64,000 nucleotides of DNA from Piper betle (Eukaryota; Streptophyta; Magnoliopsida; Piperales; Piperaceae), in the NCBI GenBank assembly GCA_033002965.1, contig JAURVB010014522.1, forward strand, positions 1 through 64,000. Direction: 5' to 3'. The position numbers and the translations under genes are program-made. Of the stretch, positions 1 to 11,470 are shown piece by piece; the stretch's first letter is position 1, and each line of letters begins with the position of its first letter. Below the pieces are notes generated by a model. It was not told where the DNA came from. It worked only from the letters and a program-made list of their open reading frames with translations, and did no database searches.

Positions 1-660
1 TTTTTGAAAAGCTTCCCAGAAATGTGAGGTGAATAGGGATTGCGGTCAGACACTATCTCCTTTGAAATCCCATGTAATTTGACAATATTGTCAACATATA
101 ATCCTGCCAGGCATTCTGCTGTTCCCATTGATTTCGTGGGGATGAAGTGAGCTACCTTAGTTAGTCAGTTCACAACTACCCATATGGAGTCATGCTTATT
201 TTGAGTTCTTGGGAGCTTTGAAATAAAATCGCATGTGACACACTCCCATTCCCACGTTGGTATTTCTAAAGGTTGCACTAGTCCTCCAGGTAGTTGATGT
301 TGGGCTTTAATCTGTTTGCAAGTCTGACAGTTAGAGCCAAAATCCACCACATCCCTCTTCATCCCAATCCACCGGTAGGTTTGCTTTAAATCCTGATACA
401 TTTTAGTAACTCCAGGGTGTATCGAGAACTTTGAGTGATGAGCCTTCTCCAAAATTATCCGCCTCAATGCATTATCCTTGGGTACACACAACCTTCTTAT
501 AAATCTGATCACACTATTTGAATCAGCTACAATATCAGGAATCTTGTCCAACATTTTATTCAGCTCCCCATCACCCATTTGTGCTAGCTTCACACAGGTT
601 CAAGTCAAAATCGGTCGGAAACAACCTAATTTGCAAATAAACCTGTTAGTTGCTACACCT
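1..660 (-). pseudogene. Ty3/gypsy integrase, N-terminal half (G1 copy A), cut by window edge
   Basis: Integrase would insert retrotransposon cDNA into chromosomes. The open stretch 165-593 carries the HHCC zinc-binding domain: the histidine pair lies around HHSKFSIHPG and the cysteine pair in SNCQTCKQ. It then reaches the first catalytic aspartate in VTCDFISKLP. After a stop codon near 165 the frame resumes towards position 1, where SDRN keeps the second catalytic aspartate. The catalytic glutamate and C-terminus lie outside the window. It is the downstream part of the pol region at 690-1880, and stops and frame changes separate the pieces, so no functional protein is expected. The same segment is found at 10295-10906 and 49811-50340. 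Family assignment is firm; loss of function is inferred from the stops. Confidence 0.9.
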
Positions 661-689
661 GGTTGATAGCTACCACTGCGTCACATGGC

Positions 690-1130
690 CCAAAGTCTAG
701 CTAGCTTTTGACTTTTGTCCACTTTGCCCTTTCGACTCATATGTGCTGGCTACCACACTCGCTTTCCCTAGATGGCATAAGATTTGGAAGTCGTAGTCCT
801 TCAAATATTCTATCCACCGCCTCTGCTCGAAGGTTAAGGTCATTCCTGGGTGAAGATATACTTCAAACTCTGGTGGTCAGTGAAAACATTGAACTGGGCC
901 CTCTATACAAGTAGTGTCTCCAAATCTTCGGGGGCAAACCACTGCTACCAGTTCCAAGTCATGGGTTGCATAATTTTGCTCATGAATCTTCAATTGACGA
1001 GAGGCATAGGCCACCACCTTAGCTTCTTGCATAAAAACTCATCCTAAACCCAACAAAGATGCATCGCTGAAGACTACGAATCCTTCATTACCATTTGCCC
1101 GGGTCAAGACTGGTGCAGTTGTTAAACTCT
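690..1130 (-). pseudogene. Ty3/gypsy RNase H (G1 copy A), broken
   Basis: Minus-strand translation gives the usual gypsy RNase H order. [11 protein letters not shown] holds the first catalytic Asp and lies near 1040-1075. The segments around [12 protein letters not shown] and the tether to integrase follow at lower coordinates. Several frame changes interrupt it between 900 and 1040. It sits between reverse transcriptase (higher coordinates) and integrase (lower coordinates), the order of Ty3/gypsy pol. The domain degrades the RNA strand of the RNA-DNA hybrid during reverse transcription. This copy is not translatable as one piece. Confidence 0.8.
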
Positions 1131-1880
1131 TCTTGAGAGGCTGGAAACTATCCTCACACTTACTACTCCATTCAAACTTAACCCCCTTCCTTGTGAGTTT
1201 GGTCATCGGTGATGCTACTAAGGAGAAGTCTTTAATGAATTTCCTAAAGTAACCCGCTAAACCAAGGAAGCTTCTAATATCAGTGACTGACTTAGGTTGT
1301 GGCCAATCAATGACTGCTTTTACTTTTGATGGATCCACTGCAATTCCAGTCTTTGAGACAATATGACCAAGAAAATTTACCTCCCCCATCTAGAAGTCAC
1401 ACTTTGAGAGCTTGGCGAACAGTTGATGTTCTCTCAGAACTTGAAGAGTAATAGACAGGTGCTTCACATGCTCTTCTTCATTATTTGAATAGACCAAAAT
1501 GTCGTCCATAAATACGATAATAAACTTGTCCAGATATGTGTGGAATACTGTGTTCATAAGAGACATAAAGGCCATTGGTGCATTTGTTAGACCAAAAGGC
1601 ATAACTAGAAACTCATAATGTCCATACAAAGTTCAGAAAGGCATTTTCTATATGTCTGACTCCTTTACTCGCAACTGGTGAGAACCAGACCGCAAGTCTA
1701 TCTTAGAAAATTTTTCGACTGTTTTTAGCTGATCAAACAAGTCATCAATTCTCGGTAAGGGGTTCCGATTCTTGACTGTCACTTGATTGATTTTTGATAG
1801 TCAATACACAGCTGAAGTGATCCATCTTTCTCCTTCACAAAAAGAACAGGGGCTCCCCAGGGTGAAATACTTGGTCTAAT
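1131..1880 (-). pseudogene. Ty3/gypsy reverse transcriptase (G1 copy A), broken
   Basis: Two open blocks, 1390-1629 and the upstream part of 1039-1389, hold the core of a gypsy reverse transcriptase. The polymerase motif appears as FMDDILVYS with both aspartates kept, preceded by MPFGLTNAP and followed by the connection segment containing GHIVSKTG and [12 protein letters not shown]. The start of the domain, with [22 protein letters not shown], is in the frame of 1779-2246. Stops and shifts between the blocks, near 1630-1780, inactivate it. Unlike the plus-strand copy at 48674, the catalytic motif is intact here, so decay is by frame breaks and not by active-site loss. Confidence 0.88.
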
Positions 1881-2017
1881 GAAGCCTACCTGCAACAACT
1901 CTTCTAGTTGACTCTTTAACTCCTTGAGTTCTACTGGAGCCATGCGGTATGGTGCTTTAGAAATTAGTGTCACTCGAGGTGCTAGGTCAATGGCAAACTC
2001 CACTGCCCGCTTAGGAG

Positions 2018-2740
2018 CTAACCCTGGAAGTTCGTCTGGTAATACACATATTCCCAGACTGAATCCTCCCTGTAAGCTAAATTGGCGAACGTCAGTGCTT
2101 TCTTCTTGACAACGGGCTCTGGAAAATATTGTCCATTGAAAGCTGCCACAAATTCCGCCCACGCAATGGAGGAAATCTCTCGTAGATGGAAAGTGGTTTT
2201 CTCCATGGATTTCTACCAATAAAATGCTTCCTCTTGAAGCATGCATGTTTCCAATCTCACTTGATAGCGGTGGGGGACAGATAGAGCCCTAAACGGTTAT
2301 TCAGTAAAGTCAGTCAAGCTCTCTGCCTTCATTGGATCTATCCCTCCAATATATACCTCAAGTCCATTCTTTCTAAATTTTTCCACAGTGTAGCGATCAC
2401 TATCATAACCCGTTGGTGGCACCACTTGTCGGACTACCTGTGGAACTGGGTTTGTACGCTCCCCTTGCTCTCCCAGGTCTAATAACCCTGCCCACCCTTG
2501 GGCACTTCCCTGACCACCATCCTAGGTGATCGTGGGAGCCGCTATTGAGTTTGAGGCTCCATTCGCTGCTACCATGCCCGGTAACCACTGGAACGATATT
2601 TCGAACAACTAAATTTGTATTTTCTGAAGCCTATGCCAGTTCCTGTATGGCTGTCAGGATCTACGCCAATACATTCTCGGTGTTCGCATTGGGCGAAGCA
2701 GCTTGGTTAGACTTTCTACGAGTGCCTGCCATCTAAAACA
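2018..2740 (-). pseudogene. gag remnant fused to start of RT; protease missing (G1 copy A)
   Basis: The minus-strand block 2018-2206 reads like a retrotransposon capsid segment: it has a W..F...F...YFP arrangement ([17 protein letters not shown]) typical of plant Ty3/gypsy gag. Upstream, 2403-2736, lies a low-complexity gag N-terminus in pieces. Immediately downstream the sequence passes into [15 protein letters not shown], the linker that normally follows the protease and precedes RT. The zinc knuckle and protease are therefore absent, which means a deletion of probably more than 1 kb. The copy at 12751-13372 has a larger deletion at nearly the same place. Weak conservation makes the exact gag start uncertain. 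Confidence 0.7.
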
Positions 2741-2893
2741 TCGAACCATCACGGTTCATTAATATTTTTTTTCACATAGGTTTATTTGTAGCAAATGAAT
2801 TTGTTAATTAATAACACAACATAGTGGGAAAAGATAATTATTGTACTTTTCAACAAGGTACTTGAGTAATAAAATTTGAGCTTGTGGCAAACC

Positions 2894-2907
2894 GTGCTAT
2901 TATACCA
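2894..2907 (-). other. Degenerate primer-binding site of G1 copy A
   Basis: On the minus strand this reads TGGTATAATAGCAC, a decayed form of TGGTATCAGAGCC, the complement of the plant initiator tRNA-Met 3' end. It aligns with the intact site at 13687-13699. The LTR edge that should follow is replaced by a TRIM starting at 2915. Confidence 0.6.
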
Positions 2908-2914
2908 AGTGGAT

Positions 2915-3375
2915 TGTGAGATCCTTCAACTTAGTCCCACATCTAACACCTACTAGAGAAGATCCTATTTATAAGTGAAAATGGACTATTGATCTTTAAC
3001 TTGGGTTAACCATTTTAAAGAAATGACTTAGGCCCATTAAATTACAGCTTGGGTCGGGTCATTACAGGTTGTATTAGAGCAACCTGGTTACGTATTAGAT
3101 GGTGGGTCTGGACTAGGGACGTTGGCTAGGCTACAGGTCACGGGCCAGAAAGGTCGTTGGCTGGGGCTAGCAACGGGCCAAGTATAGGCATTTCGGGAAC
3201 AAAATTTACTAAGGTGGGTGGATTGTGAGATATTCAACTTAGTCCCGTATCTAACACCTACTGGGAGAAGATCCTGTTTATAAGTGAAAATGGACGATAG
3301 ATCTTTAACTTGGGTTAACCATTTTAAAGAAATGACTTAGTCCCATTACGTTGCACTTTGGGCCGGGTCGTTACA
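2915..3375 (+). mobile_element. TRIM element (LTR-internal-LTR) joined to a G1 LTR
   Basis: A terminal-repeat retrotransposon in miniature. The left LTR is 2915-3066 (TGTGAGATCC...TTACA), the internal part is 3067-3223 and the right LTR is 3224-3375. The internal part starts with a decayed tRNA-Met primer site (GGTTGTATTAGAGCAACC) and ends in a purine tract AAGGTGGGTGGAT. It has no coding capacity, as is normal for TRIMs, which depend on proteins supplied by other retrotransposons. The flanks are a G1 primer-binding region on the left and G1 LTR sequence on the right. About 70 bases of the LTR edge are missing and no target duplication is visible. It is more diverged than the array at 37621-38706. 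Confidence 0.85.
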
Positions 3376-5664
3376 GTAATACTACAAATAAGTCTAGAAT
3401 TTATAAATCATTAAAAAAAATCATGTTCTGATGCATATGACAATATATAAAATAACTGTCCCACAATCTCGGACCGTTTCCCATAGCCACATTTATAACA
3501 CAAGAAAAATAAAAGGAAGTCCAATTTATTGTTAATTCACTATACCTAGGTTGGTAAAAGAAGTACCAACCACACTTCTATTCTTCCGTCCAAAGCTACT
3601 CACCTGCGGAGGCAATTCCGGGTGAGTGATAAAACCACAAAGCCGCATAATTAAATGAAACAAGTCAATATAATCCCTATTATCGTTTCAAGAGACTTTT
3701 AGTTGTCATGAGCCTATGCCGAGCTCCGTTATATGCTGGGAGGGGTGGCCTCCCCATCCAGCTACCATCTCATGCATGCGCACACACGCTGCGTGGCCCA
3801 CGGCTTTGTATTTACCGATATTTGCCATTGACTCACCCTCTCGGTATCACAAGTGCATCATGAGCCTATTTGCGCTAGGCTGTTCGTCTCCCCTTTCGGC
3901 CTGGGGGCAGGTATTCAATTTGCTTCATGAGTCTATTTGCGCTATTTGCCTCGATCTTGATGATTTAGTTTATAGTTATACTTTTTAATCGCTATCATTA
4001 TTCATAGCAATTTAATTAATTAAGTTGTTTGATTCAAATATTTAAAATAATTTGTATTATTCTAATTCAAAGATATTACTAATACAATTATTTTAAATTA
4101 TTCAAGTAAATAAAGTTTCGAACTTTATTTATTTTCATTATGCTATTTAGGTTCAACGCTTGTGATTTTTACCCGATTATAGTTTGATAACCCATTTTCT
4201 ACCTTACTGGCTCATTATTAAATTAATCATTTATTTACCTAATAGTAAATTTAATATTGTAAAGGTGACATCTTTATTTCATTAATCCCTTATAAACATC
4301 TGATTTAAAATTAATCGCTTATAGTATGCTGATTAATTAGCGACCGTTTATCATTACCATAATTTTTATTACTTATGTCCATGTCGATTTCGTACAATAA
4401 TTAATTAGTTTAACATCTTTAACCCATAACCCATTAGAATAATTATTTTTAAAGATTTATTACGAGTTAGTATTATTTTTAACTCGAGTCCGTATCGAGT
4501 CAACCCATATTTACAAAACTACCATCTTCTTCTTGCCCAACGTCCTTCTCTTCTCCTACCTTCTCTTTGCACTAAAAAACCAGATCTGATGTCTTCTTCT
4601 TCAACCCTATGCAACCTTCCCCAGCAACCCAATTGAACAACCATATAAACATCCCAACAAGGCATCAACAACGAATTAAAACAGCCACAAGATGAAGCCC
4701 AAAGTCAATGTTTTACAGCAGCTATACAAGGCGACTGTCCTGCACCAAACCAGGCCTGTTCTTCTTCTCCCAGCCTCAAGACGACCACTTTCTTGCACCT
4801 TGCTACCAATTTATAGGTTCAGCAACCTCAGGCCATCATCAACTAGGAAGAATTGGCCACCTTTGGACGTTGCAGGGAGTAGAGTCATTCTCCCCACGTT
4901 TGCACGTCGCCGCCATGAATTCCGGCGAGAAGGTTGCCTGCAGCGGCCTGTGCCAGCGGCAGGAACTGCTATAATAGACCCTTGATGTTGTCAATGAAGA
5001 ACAACCGGCATCTACCCATCTGCATCTTCCATTATAGCATCAATTTCAGAGGATCGCCATCACCTTCATCCCCCTTGCAATTCCACCCAGTACCAACTGT
5101 AATTCCGCCACCCACCAGAAACCAGGGACACAATGAGCCATCCCTTTGACCCAGCAACCAGTGAGGTCGTCGGGGTTGTGAGGGAAGCCTTCCAAACTTG
5201 TTTACAGTCGCCCATCTTGCCAACAATTTGCACCCGTCGGCTCAGGGACGGGATTTCAGTTTTCGAGTTTAGTTTAGTTCTTTTCTTTATTGTTGATTTG
5301 AGACTTTAGTTACATGATTAACAAGCTTACTATCAATTAAAAGTATGCATGAATGAAAATTAAGAAGAGGGAGATAGGAAGGATACCCAAGCAAGGAAGA
5401 AGCACCGGTAAGGAAGAGGAGAACTAGGTGGCTAAGGTGAGGAAGACGCTTACACCAAAAATGACGTCCTCTTTCAAAATTATAAAAATTAAAATGACGG
5501 CTAGGGTATGTGAAAACACCCCTACACCCGTATTTCATTTAACCGGGTAAATAATAAAATATATTAACCGGGTAGAATTAACTAGGTAGAGAATAATAAT
5601 AATTCTTCAACGTCCAGTCCTTCCTGGACCGCGTCAAATATATTATTATTATTATTATTTCACA
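3376..5664 (-). repeat. G1 long terminal repeat, copy 1 (truncated, shared between two units)
   Basis: It aligns along its length with 6457-9345 and 13707-16627. On the plus strand it ends in TTTCACA, followed directly by a polypurine tract at 5665-5681. Its inner edge (about 70 bases) is replaced by the TRIM at 2915-3375. A further block of about 600 bases present in the other copies is missing near 3905-3950. Because gag/PBS sequence lies on one side and a polypurine tract on the other, it serves as 5' LTR of copy A and 3' LTR of the stub at 5665-6456. It contains a GC-rich island (about 4530-5270) within AT-rich sequence. Confidence 0.88.
4692..4985 (+). other. Open frame antisense to the G1 LTR (97 codons), unproven
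   Basis: This frame begins MKPKVNVLQQLYKATVLHQ and lies in the GC-rich island of the LTR, on the strand opposite to the element. A closely matching frame starts at 15625 in LTR copy 3 (83 codons), and the plus-strand LTR at 61877 carries part of it on its minus strand (62270-62686). No domain is recognised. The sequence is arginine-, proline- and serine-rich, as expected from chance translation of a GC-rich tract. Conservation may only reflect LTR similarity. Confidence 0.2.
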
Positions 5665-5681
5665 GTCTTTACAATCTCCCC
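5665..5681 (-). other. G1 polypurine tract
   Basis: On the minus strand this reads GGGGAGATTGTAAAGAC, next to the LTR start TGTGAAATAAT. The same tract is at 9346-9362 and, partly preserved, at 61866-61876. It primes plus-strand DNA synthesis in LTR retrotransposons. Confidence 0.75.
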
Positions 5682-5789
5682 AACTTAGAAATATTTCGTC
5701 CCTGAAATATTATAACGGCAACAGGACAATCATGCTTAATTTTATTTCTTCAGTATCGGTTCATGCTATTACAATAATAAGAATCTTAT

Positions 5790-6456
5790 GCTACAAATAG
5801 GCTAGGGTATTTCCTTGCCATTTCTTGTTCAGTCTCCCATGTAGCTTACTCTGACCCCTGATTTTTCCACAATACTTTTACCAAAGGGATTTCCTTATTC
5901 TGGAGTGTCTTTATTTCTCTTGCCAGGATGCGAATCGGCTTTCCCTAGGAGGTTAAATCTGATTGTAGTTCTAAGTCTTCAAAATTTGTGATTATATGAT
6001 CCTCAACTCGTACATATTTCTTTAGCAATGACACATGGAAAACATTGTGTACTCCAGTTAGGCTTGGTGGTAATGCTAGTCTATATGCACAATTTCCAAC
6101 TCGATCCAGAATTCGAAACGGTCCTATGAATCTTGGCTTCAACTTTCCTGATGTTCTAAATCATATCACCCCCTCCCTAGGAGATGTCTTTAGGTACACA
6201 AACTCCCCAACTTGGAACTCTAGGTCCCTCCTTTGAGTATCAGCAAACTCTTCTGTCAATCCTGAGCTGCCTCAACCCTTTGCTGGATGAGTTTCACCTT
6301 TTCAGTTGCTTCTCTCACCATCTCTGGCCCGACTATAACTGCTTCGGTAGACTCCAGCCAGCACGATGGAGATCTGTAGGGCCTACCATATAAGGCTTCA
6401 AATGGTGCCATCCCTATACTGTCTTGGTAAGAGTTATTGTAGGTGAATTCAGCTAA
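5790..6456 (-). pseudogene. Integrase C-terminus plus chromodomain stub (G1 unit C)
   Basis: Minus-strand translation from 6456 downward gives LAEFTYNNSYQ, then the C-terminal integrase region ([35 protein letters not shown]). A stop near 5944 follows, and then a chromodomain containing IPLVKVLWKNQG and ending near 5795. A chromodomain at the integrase tail marks the chromovirus branch of Ty3/gypsy (Tekay/Del-like order) and is thought to guide integration to particular chromatin. The fragment stops abruptly at 6456 at the first base of the next LTR, so the rest of its integrase, RT and gag are gone. At least two stops make it non-functional. Confidence 0.85.
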
Positions 6457-6708
6457 TGACCCGCCCGAACCAGACCGGGTGTTACCTAAAAATATAATTG
6501 ATGTAACGATAATATTCAAGAACATGAATTGAAAAACAGCATATAAGTCTGGCAATATATAATATAAATCATAACAATACATCATGTTCTCTAAAATATA
6601 AAATAACCATCCCACAGTCTCGGACCGTTTCCCATAGCCACATTTATAACACAAGAGAATAATAAGGAAGTCCAATTTTCTTATTATCAATTCACCAACC
6701 TTAGTCAC
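6256..6708 (-). other. Chimeric open frame reading from LTR into integrase
   Basis: A 150-codon minus-strand frame starts inside the G1 LTR (about 80 codons of AT-rich LTR sequence). It crosses the LTR edge at 6457 and continues in frame into integrase ([26 protein letters not shown]). The junction is precise at the LTR terminus. This is most likely a chance fusion created by the rearrangement and not a gene. Confidence 0.35.
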
Positions 6709-9345
6709 TTTTATTCTTTAGTCCAAAGCTGCTCACCTGCGGAGGCAATTCCACGTTAGTGATAAAACCACTAAGCCACATAATTAAATGAAACAAGTCA
6801 ATAAAATTCCCATTATCATTTCAAGAGTCATTTAGCTGTTATGAGCCTATGCCGAGTTCGTTATATGCTGGGAGGGGTGCCCACCCCATCCAGCTACCAT
6901 CCCATGCATGCGCACACATGCTATGTGGCCCACGGCCTGTAGTTACCGATGTTTGTCATTGACTGACCCTCTCAGTATCACAAGTGCATAGTGAGCCGTC
7001 TTGTGCCATTGCGCCCTGTTGCCCCTTTCGGCATGGGGACAGGTGTTCAATCTTTCAGGGAGTGCTGCCTTGTGCCGAATTGAGTCAACCCCAGTTGCGT
7101 CCCAGCGCATGGTGGTCAGATACTCAAGTCGACCAAGACTCCCACATAGTAATTTTAAGGGTGCGGCCCAGTGTCGCACTGAGTCAATTCCTTGACCCCG
7201 GTTGCACTCGGTGCATGTTGGTCGAATCTTGGCTCAGCCTGACCAAGGTTGCCAATAAGGGAAAATACAACATTTCAAATAATTATACGGACCTAGATAG
7301 TTTGTAGGTGAACCTGCAACTGCGACCAACAATCCTAATCTGAACGAGAACATAAAATTATACATAAGTATAATTTTATTCGAGTAGAAATGCATGCAAC
7401 TAAATGACTAATATATATATCAGTATTAAAATTTGACAATATTTAATATTAAATTCTCAACAAATCTAGTGAGATAATTAATTATTCATGTGATATAATC
7501 ATTTACGTCCTACTTTACATTTTAAATTAATTATCTAAATCATAATTAACACTTAACAAATAATAAAATAATTATTAACTGATAAACAAGTATTTAATTT
7601 TCCTTTGCGGTGATAATTACTTAACCCCGATCTTGATAATTTAGTTTACGGTTATAATTTTTAATCGCTATTATTATTCATAGCAATGTAATTAATTAAG
7701 TTGTTCGATTAAATTATTTAAAATAATGTGTATTATTCTAATTCAAAAATATTTCTAATACAATTATTTTAAATTATTCAACTCAATAAGTTTCGAACTT
7801 TATTTATTTTCATGATGCTATTTAGGTTCAACGCCTGTGATTTTTACCCGATTATAGTTTAATAACCCATTTTGTACATTACTGACTCATTATTAAAATA
7901 ATCACTTTATTTACCTAATATTAAATTTAATATAGTAAAGGTAAAATCTTTACTTTATTAATTACTTATAACCCTCTGATTTAATTTAATCATTTGTATT
8001 ACGCCGATTAATTATCGACCGTTTATTACCGTATTTTTATTACTCATGGTGATTTCGTACAATAATTAATTAGTTTAGTAACTTTACCCATAACCCATTA
8101 GAATAATTATTTTTAAAGATTTATGACGAGTTAATATTATTTTTTAACTCGAGTCGGTATCGAGTCAACCCATATTTACAAAACTGTCATCTTCTTCTTC
8201 CCCAACGTCTCTTCTTCTCCAAACTCCATCTTTGCACCAAGAAAAATAGATCACGTCCTTCTTCCAACCTTCTGCAACCTTCCCGAGCAACCCAATTGAA
8301 CAACCATATAAACATCCCAACAAAGCATCAATAACGGAATAAAAACAGCCAAGGATGAAGCCTAACGTCCATGTTTTACAGCAGCATCCAAGGCGACACT
8401 GTCCTGCACCAAAATCAGACCTGTGACGTCTTCTTCTTCAACCCAAAACCAGATCACGATCCACTAACTGCTTCCCTTCCCTCCCAATCCAATTGGAAGC
8501 ATAAAGCTCGTGCTTTTCAGCAACTATCCGCGTCGAACTCCTGTTCTGCACCAAGACGCGACTCCTGGCCAGCAACACCACCGGGACTGCAAGGTGAACT
8601 CCGTCCGGCCAGCAGCACCACCGGGAACTCTTCTCTTCTCCCTGCACGACAACCCAACGTCAAGGCCAAGCACTGTGAGCATGCACGGCGTAAGCCTTGG
8701 CTGGCGAACTGGTATAGATGTCTGGAATTCCTCCACAGTGTTGCCCCCTACAACTCCTCCCATAACCAGCTGTAATTCCGCCACCACTTGGAAACCAGGG
8801 ACATGGCGAGCCCTCCCTTCGACTCAGCAGCAAGAGAGGACGTCGGGGTTGTGAGGGAATGCCTTGCAAACGTTTTGACGGTGACCATCTTGCCAAAATT
8901 TTAGACTACTCGGCCATGGACGGGATTCCAGTTTTCAGTTTAGTTCTTGTTGTTTATTGTTGATTTCAGACTTTATTTCTCATGATTATGAAACTTATTA
9001 TCAATTAAAAAGACATATGAATGCATGAAAATTAAGAAGAGGGAGATAGGAAGGATACCCTAGCAAGGAAGAAGCCACGCCAGTAAGGAAGAGGAGAAGA
9101 AAATGCTAATGAAGGCTAGGGTGGAGGACGTCCTTCACAAAATAAAATGAAATGACGGCTAGGGTATGTGAAAACACCCGTATTTCACTTAACCTGGTAA
9201 CTGGGTAAATAATAAAATGGGTAAATAATTAACCAGGTAGAATTGAGTGGGTAAAGAATATAATACGTTCAGTCCTTTCTGGACCGCATTCGGTCCTTTC
9301 TGGACCGTCCAATTATTATTATTATTATTAGTATTTTTTCCCACA
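6457..9345 (-). repeat. G1 long terminal repeat, copy 2 (2.89 kb, full length)
   Basis: Plus-strand ends are TGACCCGCCCGAACC... and ...TTTTTTCCCACA. The right edge abuts the polypurine tract 9346-9362, so it is the 3' LTR of the unit 9346-13706. The left edge abuts integrase sequence of stub C. The 5 bases on the left are GCTAA. The matching duplication is not found at 16628 beyond LTR copy 3 (GAATC), so this is not a simple insertion. A GC-rich island spans roughly 8200-8900. Confidence 0.9.
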
Positions 9346-9362
9346 GTCTTTATAATCTCCCC
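9346..9362 (-). other. G1 polypurine tract (unit B)
   Basis: The minus strand reads GGGGAGATTATAAAGAC immediately before the LTR start TGTGGG at 9345. Confidence 0.75.
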
Positions 9363-9469
9363 AACATAGAAATGTTTCATCCCCAAAATATTATAATGAC
9401 AACAGGATAATCATGATATAATTTTATTTCTTCAATATCGATTCATGCTATTACAATAATGAGAATCGT

Positions 9470-10906
9470 ATGCCCCAAATAGGCTAGGGTATTTCCTTAT
9501 CATTTCTTGTTCAGTCTCCCATGTAGCTTCCTCTAATCCCTGATTTTTCCACAATATTTTTACCAAAGGAATTTCCTTGTTCCTGAGTGTCTTTATTTCT
9601 CTTACTAGGATGCGGATCAGCTTTTCCTTGTAGGTTAAATCTAATTGTAGCTCTAAGTCTTCAAAATTGATGATGATATGATCTCTCGTACAAATTTCTT
9701 TAGCATTGACACATGGAAAACATTGTGTACTCCAACTCGATCCAGGATTGGAAACGGTCCTATGAATCTTGGCTTCAACTTCCCTGATGTTCTAAATCTG
9801 ATCACCCCCTTCGCACGAGATGTCTTTAGGTACACAAACTCTCCAACATGGAACTCTAGGTCCCTCCTTTGAGTATCAACATAACTCTTTTGTCTATCCT
9901 GAGCTGCGTTAAGCCTTTGCTGAATGAGCTTCACCTTTCCAGTTGCTTCCCTCACCATCTCTGGCCCGACAATAACTGCTTCGGTTGACTCCAGCCAGTA
10001 CGATGGAAATCTGCAGGGCCTGCCATATAAGGCTTCAAATGGTGCCATCCCTATTCTGGCTTGGTAAGAATTATTGTAGGGAAATTCAGCGAAGGCTAAA
10101 TGTTTCTCCCAGTCACCTCCCCAGTCAAGAATGCAAGCTCTTAACAAATCTTCCAAAGTTCGAATAGTCCTCTCACTCTGACCATCAGTTTGGGGTTGAT
10201 ATGCTGTACTCAGCTTGATTTCTGTTCCCATGGCTTTTTGGAAAGCTTCCTAGAAATGTGAGGTGAATAGGGGATCTTGGTCGGAGACTATCTCCTATGG
10301 AATCCCATGCAACTTGACAATTTTGTCGACATACAATCTTGCCAGGTATTCTGCCCTCCTCATTGATTTTGTGGGGATGAAGTGAGGAACCTTAGTTAGT
10401 CGATCCACAACTACCCATATGGAGTCATGCTTCTTCTGAGTCCTTGGGAGCTTTGCAATAAAATTGCATGTGAGACACTCCCATTTCCAGGTTGGTATTT
10501 CTAAAGGTTGCAATGTCCTGCAGGTAGTAGATGTTGGGCTTTGATATGTTGGCAAGTCTGACACTTGAAGGCAAAGTCCACAACATCCCTCTTCATCCAA
10601 ATCCACCAGTAGGTTTCGCTTTAAATCCTGATACATTTTAGTAACTCCAGGGTGTATCAAGATCTTTGAGCGATGAGCCTCCTCCAAGATATTCCATCTT
10701 AGTGTATCATCCTTGGGTACACACAACCTTCCTCTAAATCTAATCACACTATTGGAATCAGCTACAATGTATGGAATCTTGTCCAACATTTCATTCAGCT
10801 CCTCACCACGCATTTGTGCTAGGTTAACACGATCAACTAAATCATTTGAAATAACCAAATTTGCTAGTAATCCAGTTAGTTGCTCCAGAGGATTGACAGC
10901 CATCAC
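9470..10906 (-). pseudogene. Ty3/gypsy integrase with chromodomain (G1 unit B), frame-broken
   Basis: Two open blocks cover most of an integrase: 10295-10906 (N-terminal zinc region and catalytic start) and 9653-10231 (catalytic core with [14 protein letters not shown] and the C-terminal [22 protein letters not shown]). Between them SDQDPLFTS keeps the catalytic Asp, and the Glu of QSERT is present. The zinc domain is damaged: QIKAQH-type sequence is scrambled near 10540-10600 by small indels. Below 9653 a chromodomain free of stops (IPLVKILWKNQGLEEATWE) runs to about 9470. This is the most complete integrase here, yet at least three frame breaks separate the parts. Confidence 0.88.
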
Positions 10907-11039
10907 TTCTACTCACATGGTCTAAAGTCTAGCTAGCTGCTGACTTTTGCCACCTTGACCTTCCGACTCAACGCGTCGGCTACCACATTCGCTTTCCCTG
11001 GATGGTATAAGATTTGAAAGTTGTAGTCCTTCAAATACT

Positions 11040-11470
11040 CTATCCACCGCCTCTGTCGAAGGTTAAGGTCATTCTTGGTGAAGATATATACTTCAAACTC
11101 TGGAGGTCAGTGAAGACTTTGAACCGGGCTCCATACAAGTAGTGTCTCCAAATGTCTAGGGCAAAAATCACTGTTGCCAGTTCCAAGTCATGGGTTGCAT
11201 AATTTTGCTCATGAATCTTCAATTGACGAGAGGCATAGGCCACCACCTTACCTTCTTGCATAAGGGCGTATCTTAAACCCAACATAGACACATCATTAAA
11301 GACTACGAATCCTTCATTACCATTTGGCAAGGTCAAGATTGGTGCAGTTGTTAGACTCTTCTTTAGATACTGGAAACTCTCCTCATACTTACTACTACAT
11401 TCAAACTTGACTCCCTTCCTTGTGAGTTTGGTCATCGGCGATGCTACTAAGGAGATGACTTTAATAAATT
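11040..11470 (-). pseudogene. RNase H, first of two copies in unit B
   Basis: The frame 11040-11495 encodes the RT-RNase H junction and RNase H ([50 protein letters not shown]). The first catalytic position is still Asp (NDVS in place of SDAS). A second RNase H occurs at 11637-12065 in the same orientation, so this domain is duplicated within one internal region. Downstream it connects through a short linker to integrase. Confidence 0.85.

Noticed and set aside
8371..8896. Several overlapping 70-134 codon frames on both strands in LTR copy 2
   Set aside because: They overlap in almost all frames within a GC-rich LTR island, where long chance frames are expected, and do not align as one protein with the other LTR copies.
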